16,708 nt of DNA, taken from positions 1-16,708 of the forward strand of contig JAVBUR010000106.1 of NCBI GenBank assembly GCA_031555145.1, given 5' to 3'. Below the pieces are notes generated by a model. That model saw only the letters and a list, made by a program, of their open reading frames with translations. It made no database searches and was not told the DNA's origin. Each line of letters begins with the position of its first letter. The first letter of the stretch is position 1. Both the position numbers and the translations under genes were made by a program. The DNA comes from JAJDIA01 sp031555145. GTDB taxonomy: Bacteria; Bacteroidota; Bacteroidia; Bacteroidales; Tannerellaceae. Shown here piece after piece: positions 1-8,254 of the stretch.

Positions 1-81
1 CTGATAGGTTTCAAAAGCGCCTTTTTCCTTCGGACCTCTCTGGCGCCAGACTTTCAGTGTGATATTTATATTTTTATCCAT
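1..81 (-). CDS. frdB: Fumarate reductase/succinate dehydrogenase iron-sulfur subunit, N-terminus only
   Basis: Only the first 27 codons are in the window; the gene runs off the left edge. The reading starts with an ATG at 81 and gives MDKNINITLKVWRQRGP followed by a lysine-rich stretch, which resembles the first beta-strand of the plant-type ferredoxin domain of FrdB/SdhB subunits. The family carries the 2Fe-2S, 4Fe-4S and 3Fe-4S clusters that pass electrons between the membrane cytochrome b and the flavoprotein; none of the cluster cysteines is inside the window. It lies 21 bases after the frdA stop on the same strand, completing the usual frdC-frdA-frdB order, so it is almost certainly the third gene of that operon. 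The identification rests mostly on position and on the short N-terminal match. Confidence 0.85.
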   Translation of the reverse strand, partial: MDKNINITLKVWRQRGPKEKGAFETYQ

Positions 82-102
82 TGTTGTTGCTTTTTAAAAG
101 TA

Positions 103-2043
<1,941 letters not shown>

Positions 2044-2058
2044 ATTACTTGCTATTTA

Positions 2059-2742
2059 TCAAAGGGATTTCAGATAGAAAACGATAGTCACAAGGGCAAA
2101 ACCCAGACAGATCAACGTAGCGAAGATGTTAGAAATAACCTGCCAACGGTTGATCCAGATGTTGTTGTTCCAACCAACTGTCTGGATAGCACTCCAGAAA
2201 CCATGGGTAAGATGGAACCACAGAGCTCCATACCATACGAGGTAAAGCACTACGACTACAATGTTGCTGAAGTAATACTTGATGAACTCGGCACCAGCTT
2301 GTGTAGATACCATGTCACCGCCCAAAGCCACTTCATGATGCCCCATCAGCTCGGCAAACATCATATTGTACCAGAACTGTGCGAAGTGCAGGCAAAGGAA
2401 GCCTACCACGATCAGACCCAGTACAAACATGTTCTGCGATGCCCACTCTACGTTTTTCGGCGTAGCGTTCACGGCATAACGGTCATTACCGCGTGCTTTG
2501 CGGTTCTGCAATGTCAGCATGATCGAATAGCAGATGTGAATCACAAAGCCGGCAGCCAGTACCAATGTACCCGCCAACGCATACCAGTTTGTTCCTAACA
2601 ACGAACAGATCATGTTGTAGGCCTCCTCTGAGAAGATCGCCGTCATGTTCATCGCCAAGTGGAACACCAGAAACAGGATAAGGAAGATACCTGATAAACT
2701 CATTATCAGTTTCTTCCCGATAGAAGAATTAAGTAACCACAT
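2059..2742 (-). CDS. frdC: Fumarate reductase/succinate dehydrogenase cytochrome b subunit
   Basis: Membrane anchor that binds haem b and exchanges electrons with the quinone pool for the FrdA-FrdB dimer. The 227-residue protein has five hydrophobic segments, at about residues 12-35, 54-77, 104-126, 158-180 and 202-224. Histidines that could ligate two haems lie in these segments: His28, His69, His119 and His177 or His180, the pattern of the di-haem cytochrome b558 family known from Wolinella and Bacillus. The assignment of individual ligands is inference by position. It is the first gene of the frdCAB operon, with a well-formed promoter about 90 bases upstream and an A/T-rich leader lacking a clear Shine-Dalgarno sequence, as is common in Bacteroidota. 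Confidence 0.95.
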   Translation of the reverse strand: MWLLNSSIGKKLIMSLSGIFLILFLVFHLAMNMTAIFSEEAYNMICSLLGTNWYALAGTLVLAAGFVIHICYSIMLTLQNRKARGNDRYAVNATPKNVEWASQNMFVLGLIVVGFLCLHFAQFWYNMMFAELMGHHEVALGGDMVSTQAGAEFIKYYFSNIVVVVLYLVWYGALWFHLTHGFWSAIQTVGWNNNIWINRWQVISNIFATLICLGFALVTIVFYLKSL

Positions 2743-2830
2743 AAGATAATAATTTATTAGAATATATTAGTTTGTAATTGCCGATTCCAGTAGGGATATC
2801 CTTGTGCAGACACCCCGCGAAAAACACTCG

Positions 2831-2862
2831 CAAAGGTATGTGAAATACATATAGTTCACAAA
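2831..2862 (-). promoter_or_regulatory. Bacteroides-type promoter of frdCAB
   Basis: Read on the minus strand, TTTG (2859-2862) is followed after exactly 20 bases by TACCTTTG (2831-2838). This matches the Bacteroides housekeeping promoter pattern TTTG, 19-21 bases, TAnnTTTG at both boxes. Transcription would begin near 2824, giving an untranslated leader of about 80 bases before the frdC ATG. Confidence 0.8.
2839..2860. promoter_or_regulatory. Dyad in the frd promoter spacer, candidate operator
   Basis: TGTGAA (2839-2844) and TTCACA (2855-2860) form a perfect 6-base inverted repeat separated by 10 bases. The dyad fills the spacer between the two promoter boxes and touches the upstream box, so a bound protein would be expected to block RNA polymerase. 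The half-sites resemble those of CRP/FNR-family regulators, but the spacing is wider than the usual 6 or 4 bases. No regulator is known from the window; the operator role is inference. Confidence 0.4.
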
Positions 2863-2887
2863 TAATTATGGAAATAATTCCGTATTT

Positions 2888-2922
2888 AAAAACAAAAGCC
2901 ATATAAGGATAATTGAATGGCC
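2888..2922 (-). terminator. Weak intrinsic terminator after the flippase gene
   Basis: On the minus strand GGCCAT (2917-2922) pairs with ATGGCT (2897-2902), with one G-U pair and a 14-base loop. It is followed at once by a T-rich run (2888-2897, broken by one G). It sits 16 bases past the flippase stop and just before the frd promoter, as expected for a boundary between the two transcription units. The stem is short, so readthrough is likely. Confidence 0.45.
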
Positions 2923-2937
2923 GGGAAAATAGCTGAA

Positions 2938-4215
2938 CTACTGCTTTCTAAATGCTTTCAGGGCGATATGGAGATCGGCGGCAGTAGGAAGAAAATCACG
3001 CAGACCAGCTTGGGTCGTACGGCAAAAAGCGACAAGGGAAAAGAGCAGCATAGCAGTAAAGGCGATGCTGGTACTGGCAGCGCCCCCAGTGACTCCGTAC
3101 AGCGGGACAAGGAACAGCCCGGAAACAAACAACGCAGCCAATCCCGTAAACGAACAAAAGGCACTAAGCCTCACCCGTCCACTTCCAATAAAAAAATGGC
3201 TGAGGATACTGTTGCACCCCAACGCTACAATACCCGGCGAAAGAGCGACAATCACCCGGCGCATACCCGTAAATTCAGGGCTGAACAGATAGTCGGTATA
3301 GACCCATTCAGGAATACAAAGGATCACACCCATGAGCAGTACCAGGGCGATAAAAGTAAATTTGAAGAGTTGCAGGGCAATCTGCTTTTGAGCCATTCCA
3401 TCATTGGTTTGTGCGACCTGTCCGTAGGTGATGAAACTGACACTGCGGCTGATATGCCACACACTTTCAGAGATACGGGTACCGGCATCCAGCAACCCCA
3501 CTCCCGACAAGCCCGCCAGACGTTGAACAAAAAAATAATTAAGGCGGGTAGTCAATATCTCCGCCAGGTTGTCGGCACTGGCCCATAAGCCATAAACAAA
3601 CATTTCGCGGATCAGTTGGGCAAACGAAACCTTCGCGGTAATATCCCCGCCCTGTTGCCTGCGCAGTACCGGCCACAGCAGCAGCAGGCTGACAACAAAG
3701 GCCAGTATATTTGTTATATACATCCCCATCAGGTAGGCATCGACCTGCTGCCGGTCAGCAACATAGTAGAAATAGAGAAGGATAAAAAACAATAATCCAC
3801 CCTGAATCATATAGGTGAGGTTGAATCCCCGGATATTATCCTTACCCAGCAGGAAACGGGCATTGGCCGTCACCAGCGAATTCAACACGGCAAGCAGGTA
3901 GATATCTACCGCATACTCAACAGGAAGCAATCCCATTACATACATAAATAGGCAGGCGAGTCCTGATCCAGTCAACGTCCAGCCATAAGCCGGAAAAACT
4001 AATGTAGTAACCGGATAGCGATTCATAAAATAGACCAGCGTATTCCCTGAAAAGATCCCATTGAAGATCACAGCGATATTGACCGATGCCAGTATCAACC
4101 CGATTGTCCCTACCCCTTCCACGCCTAAGGCCTTCGCATTGATAAAGATCAGCGCCAGGTTAAGCAGGGCAATAAGGTAACGGGTACCGACTGTTCCAAG
4201 GATGCGCCTGAGCAT
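2938..4215 (-). CDS. MOP-superfamily flippase, Wzx/polysaccharide-export-like membrane protein
   Basis: A 425-residue, very hydrophobic protein with about 12 predicted membrane segments spread from residue 12 to 398, the architecture of Wzx-type O-antigen/lipid-linked oligosaccharide flippases in the MOP (MATE-related) superfamily. Typical family traits are the N-terminal pattern with NAKALGVEGVGTIGL (26-40), a central charged stretch around residues 215-255 with paired R/D/E residues, and a glycine/serine-rich GGAASTSIAF (377-386) near the end. Such proteins move lipid-linked sugars across the inner membrane, but the substrate cannot be read from the sequence and no glycosyltransferases lie beside it. 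It begins 19 bases after the argE-type gene and is probably the last gene of the ribF operon. Drug/sodium MATE transport is less likely but not excluded. Confidence 0.75.
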   Translation of the reverse strand: MLRRILGTVGTRYLIALLNLALIFINAKALGVEGVGTIGLILASVNIAVIFNGIFSGNTLVYFMNRYPVTTLVFPAYGWTLTGSGLACLFMYVMGLLPVEYAVDIYLLAVLNSLVTANARFLLGKDNIRGFNLTYMIQGGLLFFILLYFYYVADRQQVDAYLMGMYITNILAFVVSLLLLWPVLRRQQGGDITAKVSFAQLIREMFVYGLWASADNLAEILTTRLNYFFVQRLAGLSGVGLLDAGTRISESVWHISRSVSFITYGQVAQTNDGMAQKQIALQLFKFTFIALVLLMGVILCIPEWVYTDYLFSPEFTGMRRVIVALSPGIVALGCNSILSHFFIGSGRVRLSAFCSFTGLAALFVSGLFLVPLYGVTGGAASTSIAFTAMLLFSLVAFCRTTQAGLRDFLPTAADLHIALKAFRKQ

Positions 4216-4234
4216 AAGGATGAATGATGGACGA

Positions 4235-5299
4235 TTAATGGTTTATCAGTGCCAGGCCGTCGAGGAGACGAACATAGGTATCGATTGCTTCACGTATTTC
4301 AGGGAGACGGATGTATTCGTCAGCCGTATGTGAACGGGCGGAGTCACCCGGACCTATCTTGACCGAGGGAAAGTGCATAAGCGCCTGGTCGCTGAGTGTA
4401 GGTGAGCCGAAAGGTGTTTTTCCCAATATCAATGCACGCTGCACAAAGGGATGGACCGGATCAATCCGGCTGGAGTTGAGACGGGTACTGCGGGGCGTTA
4501 CTTCACTTTTTACCTGCCGGGCAATCAGTTCGACAAGCTGTTCGTTGGAATAGCATTCGTTGGAACGGATATCGACGGTGAACGTACATCGGTCGGGTAT
4601 CACATTATGCTGTGTACCGGCTTGTATGATCGTGACACTCATCTTGACTGGCCCCAACAACGGGCTTACATCGGGGAATTGATGCGTATGAAACCATTCG
4701 ATATCGCTCATGGCCACGGCAATAGCATTGAGACCTTCATTGCGGGCGGCGTGTCCGGCTTTGCCGTTGGCGACACAGTCGATCACCAGTAGCCCCTTCT
4801 CGGCAATGGCAGGTTGCATGCCCGTAGGCTCGCCCACGACGGCAAAAGCAATCGGGGGAAGCTCCTTCAGCGCACTTTCAATCCCCTCCCGACCGGAGAC
4901 TTCTTCTTCACAGGAAGCAAGGAAGACCAGGTTATAGGGTTGTACTTTCCCGCAAAGGATGGTAAAGGCTTCATACAGGGAGACGACACTGGCGCCGGCA
5001 TCATTACTGCCCAGACCATAGAGGCGTTCATCGTCGGTTTCCTCCGGTGAAAAGGGGTCTTTCGACCAATCGGCAACCGGTTTAACGGTATCGATATGCG
5101 AATTGAGCAGGATTGTCGGTTTACCGAAGTCAAAAATGGGGGAGTACATCCAGAGGTTGTTTCCCTTCCGGTGAACGGTCTGTCCGGTAGCCTGCCAGGT
5201 TTGTTGCAGATAGTCGGCTACATCTTTTTCTTCCCGGCTGAATGCAGGACGGCTGATCATTCCTTTCAGGATATCGATAGCAGCATAATAATATTCCAT
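4235..5299 (-). CDS. argE: M20-family deacylase, probable N-acyl-ornithine deacetylase (argE type)
   Basis: A 354-residue zinc-dependent amidohydrolase of the M20/ArgE/DapE family. Metal and catalytic residues are all present: SHIDT with His68 and Asp70, NDAGAS with Asp100, CEEE with Glu131/Glu132, GEPTG with Glu157, and SHTADEY with His324. The lid/dimerization domain covers about residues 175-275 and includes GKAGHAARNEG. Family members of this length in Bacteroidales are usually annotated as acetylornithine deacetylase; Bacteroides fragilis is known to make arginine through N-succinyl rather than N-acetyl ornithine, so succinylornithine may be the real substrate. It lies 33 bases after ribF and 19 bases before the flippase, with no other arginine gene nearby, so the substrate call is inference from family. 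A dipeptidase or DapE-like activity is possible. Confidence 0.8.
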   Translation of the reverse strand: MEYYYAAIDILKGMISRPAFSREEKDVADYLQQTWQATGQTVHRKGNNLWMYSPIFDFGKPTILLNSHIDTVKPVADWSKDPFSPEETDDERLYGLGSNDAGASVVSLYEAFTILCGKVQPYNLVFLASCEEEVSGREGIESALKELPPIAFAVVGEPTGMQPAIAEKGLLVIDCVANGKAGHAARNEGLNAIAVAMSDIEWFHTHQFPDVSPLLGPVKMSVTIIQAGTQHNVIPDRCTFTVDIRSNECYSNEQLVELIARQVKSEVTPRSTRLNSSRIDPVHPFVQRALILGKTPFGSPTLSDQALMHFPSVKIGPGDSARSHTADEYIRLPEIREAIDTYVRLLDGLALINH

Positions 5300-5332
5300 A
5301 CTGTTGACGGTTTTACGCGAATGATTACGAGG

Positions 5333-6268
5333 TTACGCTGGCGGTTCGTCCAAGAGTTTATCCACGGTGGCACGGTCGCGCGTCAGTTGTTCGCTCAGGG
5401 CCTCCAATGACTCAAACTTCACATCACCACGCACATACCGTATGAACGATACCGTAATATCCTTATTGTACAGATCGCCCGCAAAATCAAGTATATGGAC
5501 TTCAAGAGCCAGAATCCCTTTGTCGTCGATCGTCGGACGGTCGCCGATATAGAGCATACCTTTATACCGTTTGTCTTCCCACTCCACCCAAACGGCATAG
5601 ATACCGACACCGGGAATAATCTTGAAAGGTTCATCGACCTGGATATTGGCGGTGGGATAACCTAAGGTACGGCCAATCTTATTCCCGGCAATAATCGTAC
5701 CTTTCAACTGATAAGGATAGGTGAGCAAATGCGCCGCATTCTCCACTTCTCCTCCGGCCAGACGACGGCGTATCTCGGAAGAACTAACCGCCTGTTGGCC
5801 TTCGGTATAGGAGGATGCCTTAATCACGTCCATTCCATAGGCCGCTCCATAGACGACATATTGCTCGAATCCATCGGCACGGTCATGCCCGAAACGATGG
5901 TCGTAGCCAATCAGCAATGTCTTCACCTGCCATTGTCCGGTCAGCAGGGAAGCGATGAATTGGTTGGCCGACAGGGCAGCCAATTCGAGTGTAAAGTCCA
6001 GGACGATACAATAATCCACACCCGTCTCTTCCAGATGACGCACCTTTTCATCGAACGAGTTAAGCAGTTTGGGCTGATAGTCCGTATGCAGTACCACCCG
6101 CGGATGGACGGCAAACGTGATCACCGCCGAAGGAAGGTTATGTTCGCGGGCTACTTCCCGCAACTCATTGATCAGGAAACGATGCCCCAGATGTACACCG
6201 TCGAAAAAACCGATCGTCGCCACCAGCGGCTGTCCTTTCAATAATGCCGGTTCTCTTACTACTATCAT
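5333..6268 (-). CDS. ribF: Bifunctional riboflavin kinase/FAD synthetase
   Basis: Converts riboflavin to FMN and then FAD in the cytoplasm. The 311-residue protein starts at ATG 6268, reading MIVVREPALL. The N-terminal FAD synthetase half has GFFDGVHLGHR (20-30) with the nucleotidyltransferase HxGH signature at 26-29 and SSSEIRRRLAGGEV (162-175). The C-terminal riboflavin kinase half has GRTLGYPTAN (199-208), IGDRPTI (241-247) and Glu256 in LEVHILDF. An in-frame ATG lies 72 bases further upstream (6340), but the 24 extra residues would be encoded upstream of a TATCTTTG -7 box (6300-6307), they do not resemble the family, and the shorter form has the usual length of about 310. The downstream start also has a purine-rich AAGAGG directly before it. 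Its need for flavin links loosely to FrdA, though the two are separate transcription units. Confidence 0.95.
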   Translation of the reverse strand: MIVVREPALLKGQPLVATIGFFDGVHLGHRFLINELREVAREHNLPSAVITFAVHPRVVLHTDYQPKLLNSFDEKVRHLEETGVDYCIVLDFTLELAALSANQFIASLLTGQWQVKTLLIGYDHRFGHDRADGFEQYVVYGAAYGMDVIKASSYTEGQQAVSSSEIRRRLAGGEVENAAHLLTYPYQLKGTIIAGNKIGRTLGYPTANIQVDEPFKIIPGVGIYAVWVEWEDKRYKGMLYIGDRPTIDDKGILALEVHILDFAGDLYNKDITVSFIRYVRGDVKFESLEALSEQLTRDRATVDKLLDEPPA

Positions 6269-6299
6269 CCTCTTACCCTGTTCATAATTTGATTGACGA

Positions 6300-6307
6300 C
6301 AAAGATA
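6300..6307 (-). promoter_or_regulatory. Promoter -7 box for ribF
   Basis: TATCTTTG on the minus strand matches TAnnTTTG exactly. It lies about 32 bases before the chosen ribF ATG. No TTTG is found at the proper upstream distance, so the promoter is only half supported. Confidence 0.5.
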
Positions 6308-6380
6308 GGGAATCCGGGAGAGAAATCCGGTGTCTGACACAAAATATCGGCCGGCGGAAAGGTTCGCATTTGTTTTTCTC

Positions 6381-6388
6381 TATCTTTG
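6381..6388 (+). promoter_or_regulatory. Promoter -7 box for the ECF sigma factor gene
   Basis: TATCTTTG on the plus strand matches TAnnTTTG exactly, about 21 bases before the sigma-factor ATG. A TTTG occurs at 6369-6372, but it is too close to serve as the upstream box. The element is divergent from, and identical in sequence to, the ribF -7 box. Confidence 0.5.
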
Positions 6389-6409
6389 CACAAAAGAGGA
6401 TTTATCTTA

Positions 6410-6973
6410 ATGCCGGTAAAACCAACAGAAATGACGTTCAATGCCTTTTATGTGCATTGGTACTCACGGATGAAGCATTTCGCTCGCGAATATGTTATTT
6501 CAGACGATGACGCCGAAGATATCGTACAGGATATTTTCCTGGAATTAATTAATGTATACACCCCCTTAGCCAGCCGGGTAAATATTGTTGCCTACATATT
6601 TACCGCCATCCGCAACCGTTGTATCGACCACCTGCGCCGCAAGATTATCGCTCAGGAATCGGCCGACAGGATACAGGAAGAACATCTGCTCACTCTCCAA
6701 ATGAAATTTGATTCACTCGAAGTCCTGGACGAACAGTTAATGCAGGACAGGGACATCGAACAGGTCATTGAGAAAGCCTTGCAAGCATTACCCGAACGCT
6801 GCCGACAGATATTTATCCTCCACAAAATCGAAGGAAAGAAACAAAAAGAAATCGCCCAACAACTAGATATTTCAGTCAAGACCGTCGAAAACCAGGTTGC
6901 CATCGCCTATAAAAAACTACGTGAAGAACTGAAGGATTACTCCCTGCTGCTTATCTTCCTGTTGCACTTGTAG
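6410..6973 (+). CDS. ECF-type RNA polymerase sigma-70 factor, Bacteroidetes PUL type
   Basis: A 187-residue alternative sigma factor expected to direct RNA polymerase to the promoter of the neighbouring susC-like gene when released from its anti-sigma partner. Region 2 spans about residues 10-78, with DAEDIVQDIFLELI (34-47) and a region 2.4-like IFTAIRNRCIDHLRRK (63-78). Region 4 spans about 119-172, with ALPERCRQIFILHKIEG (126-142) and a helix-turn-helix at 143-171. The C-terminus ends in a short hydrophobic tail, LLLIFLLHL, often seen in this family. ATG 6410 is chosen because AAGAGGA lies about 11 bases before it; a TTG at 6386 in frame falls inside the -7 box and cannot be in the transcript. 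ATG 6431 is another possible start. It is followed after 124 bases by the FecR-like gene. Confidence 0.93.
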   Translation: MPVKPTEMTFNAFYVHWYSRMKHFAREYVISDDDAEDIVQDIFLELINVYTPLASRVNIVAYIFTAIRNRCIDHLRRKIIAQESADRIQEEHLLTLQMKFDSLEVLDEQLMQDRDIEQVIEKALQALPERCRQIFILHKIEGKKQKEIAQQLDISVKTVENQVAIAYKKLREELKDYSLLLIFLLHL

Positions 6974-6992
6974 AAAAGGGCAGCCACCTTTG
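6961..6992 (+). promoter_or_regulatory. Possible internal promoter before the anti-sigma gene
   Basis: GTTG (6961-6964), exactly 20 bases, then CACCTTTG (6985-6992). Each box differs from the Bacteroides pattern by one base. It overlaps the end of the sigma-factor gene and could give the anti-sigma factor independent expression. The rest of the 124-base gap (to 7097) is A/T-rich, with a T-run near 7037 but no hairpin. Confidence 0.3.
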
Positions 6993-7097
6993 TTTACATT
7001 ATACATTGGCTCTCAAAGAAAATAAATTTACATATTTTTTTAGATTCCTTAGGGGATTTTCAGACACCGTTCGTTTACTAATAAAGTAACCTGCAAA

Positions 7098-8093
7098 ATG
7101 GACGACAGAATTATTGCCTACTTCCGGGGAGAACTATCCGAACAAGAACGGATAGAGCTACTTAAAGATGCACGCATAGACAGTGCGTTACGGAAAGAGT
7201 TGGCCGCCTACCAAAACATGTCAGCCTTGGTTGAACTGGCGCCTGATGCCGTAGACATTACTGCCGGCAAAGAAGGTCTTTCACGCCTGATGCGGAAAAG
7301 ACGGATCGGAAAAACAATGCGAGCCATTCGCCTGGGAGTCGGATATGCCGCTGCGGTTGCTCTGTTAGTAACGGCCACCTGGATGGTAGCAACTTCTTCA
7401 CAAGCGCCATCTGAGAGCGCAGAAATCGTGAAACAGGAGTTTTTTGTACCGCCTGGTCAACGGGCTCGGACTACCTTACCCGATGGAACCGTTGTCTGGC
7501 TAAATGCCGGCTCTACCCTGACCTATCCATCCGTGTTCAAAAAGGAACGCCGGGTAACCCTGGTGGGCGAAGCCTACTTCGACGTGACACACCAGCCGGA
7601 CAAACCGTTTATTGTTTCGACAACACCGTTTGCTGCTTCTACAGAGTCGGTAGAATTCAAGGTGCTCGGGACAAAATTCAATCTCTGCTGTTATCCCAGG
7701 ACAGGTTACCTGTCTGCCATCCTGGTCGAAGGTTCTATCAAGGTATACCGCTCAAAATCAGAAGCCTCCGGCATCGTACTGAAACCCAATAGGCAATTGG
7801 TTTACGAGAAAGGAAATTTCAGCGTTTCTCCTTTCACCGACACGGATAAAATGCTTTGGAAAGAAGGCATCTATGCTTTCACAAAAGAACCTTTTGGCGA
7901 AATCATCAAGAAACTGGAACTATATTACGACGTAGAGATCGCGGTAAACGACCCTTCCATCCTGCAATTCCAATATACCGGGAAATTCAGGCAACGCGAT
8001 GGGGTAGTCGAAATCCTCCGTATTATCCAAAAGATACATCCGTTCAAAATGGCAAAGGATGAGCAGTTGAATAAAATCACATTAAGCAAATGA
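7098..8093 (+). CDS. FecR-family anti-sigma factor
   Basis: Inner-membrane anti-sigma factor that is expected to hold the ECF sigma factor inactive and to receive the signal from the STN domain of the SusC-like receptor in the periplasm. The 331-residue protein has a cytoplasmic N-terminal region (1-78) beginning DDRIIAYFRGELSEQER, one membrane segment at about 79-97, and a FecR domain at about 112-215 with FVPPGQRARTTLPDGTVVWLN (start 116) and LVGEAYFDV (155-163). A C-terminal DUF4974-type domain covers 256-329 (KEGIYAFTKEPFGEIIKKLELYY region). Domain order and length are standard for Bacteroidetes PUL anti-sigma factors. It lies between the sigma gene and the susC-like gene, all on the same strand, which supports a sigma/anti-sigma/transducer unit. 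No frameshift or missing region was seen. Confidence 0.93.
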   Translation: MDDRIIAYFRGELSEQERIELLKDARIDSALRKELAAYQNMSALVELAPDAVDITAGKEGLSRLMRKRRIGKTMRAIRLGVGYAAAVALLVTATWMVATSSQAPSESAEIVKQEFFVPPGQRARTTLPDGTVVWLNAGSTLTYPSVFKKERRVTLVGEAYFDVTHQPDKPFIVSTTPFAASTESVEFKVLGTKFNLCCYPRTGYLSAILVEGSIKVYRSKSEASGIVLKPNRQLVYEKGNFSVSPFTDTDKMLWKEGIYAFTKEPFGEIIKKLELYYDVEIAVNDPSILQFQYTGKFRQRDGVVEILRIIQKIHPFKMAKDEQLNKITLSK

Positions 8094-8164
8094 GAAGAAC
8101 AATGATAATAATAATCGCCTAAAAGAACATGCCTATGAGATAAATACCTTCGGAAAACACGAAT

Positions 8165-8188
8165 CGACAGGTGCTGTAACACCTGCCG
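8165..8188 (+). promoter_or_regulatory. Hairpin in the susC leader region
   Basis: CAGGTG (8168-8173) and CACCTG (8180-8185) form a perfect 6-bp stem with a 6-base loop; after one mismatch two further pairs extend it. No T-run follows, so it is not an intrinsic terminator. It lies in the 161-base gap between the anti-sigma and susC-like genes and might affect RNA stability or protein binding. Function is inference. Confidence 0.35.
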
Positions 8189-8196
8189 ACCATACG

Positions 8197-8219
8197 TAAG
8201 TAAACACTTGTACACTTAG
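8197..8219 (+). promoter_or_regulatory. Short repeats upstream of the susC-like gene
   Basis: ACACTT occurs twice with an 8-base period (8204-8209 and 8212-8217), and TAAGT (8197-8201) faces ACTTA (8214-8218). These sit 36-58 bases before the ATG in an otherwise A/T-rich gap without a TAnnTTTG box. They could be part of the promoter read by the adjacent ECF sigma factor, whose recognition sequence is not known to me. Confidence 0.2.
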
Positions 8220-8254
8220 TAAAATATTAGTATTCACCATACAAAAACAAAGAT

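Noticed and set aside
2917..3588. A 223-codon plus-strand frame rich in lysine, serine and glutamine, opposite the flippase
   Set aside because: It is the antisense of hydrophobic membrane segments, which gives polar low-complexity translations. No ribosome binding site or conserved motif was seen.
8102..8122. Six-codon frame MIIIIA just after the anti-sigma gene, possible leader peptide
   Set aside because: It is too short and has no conserved or regulatory amino acid pattern; such frames occur by chance in A/T-rich gaps.
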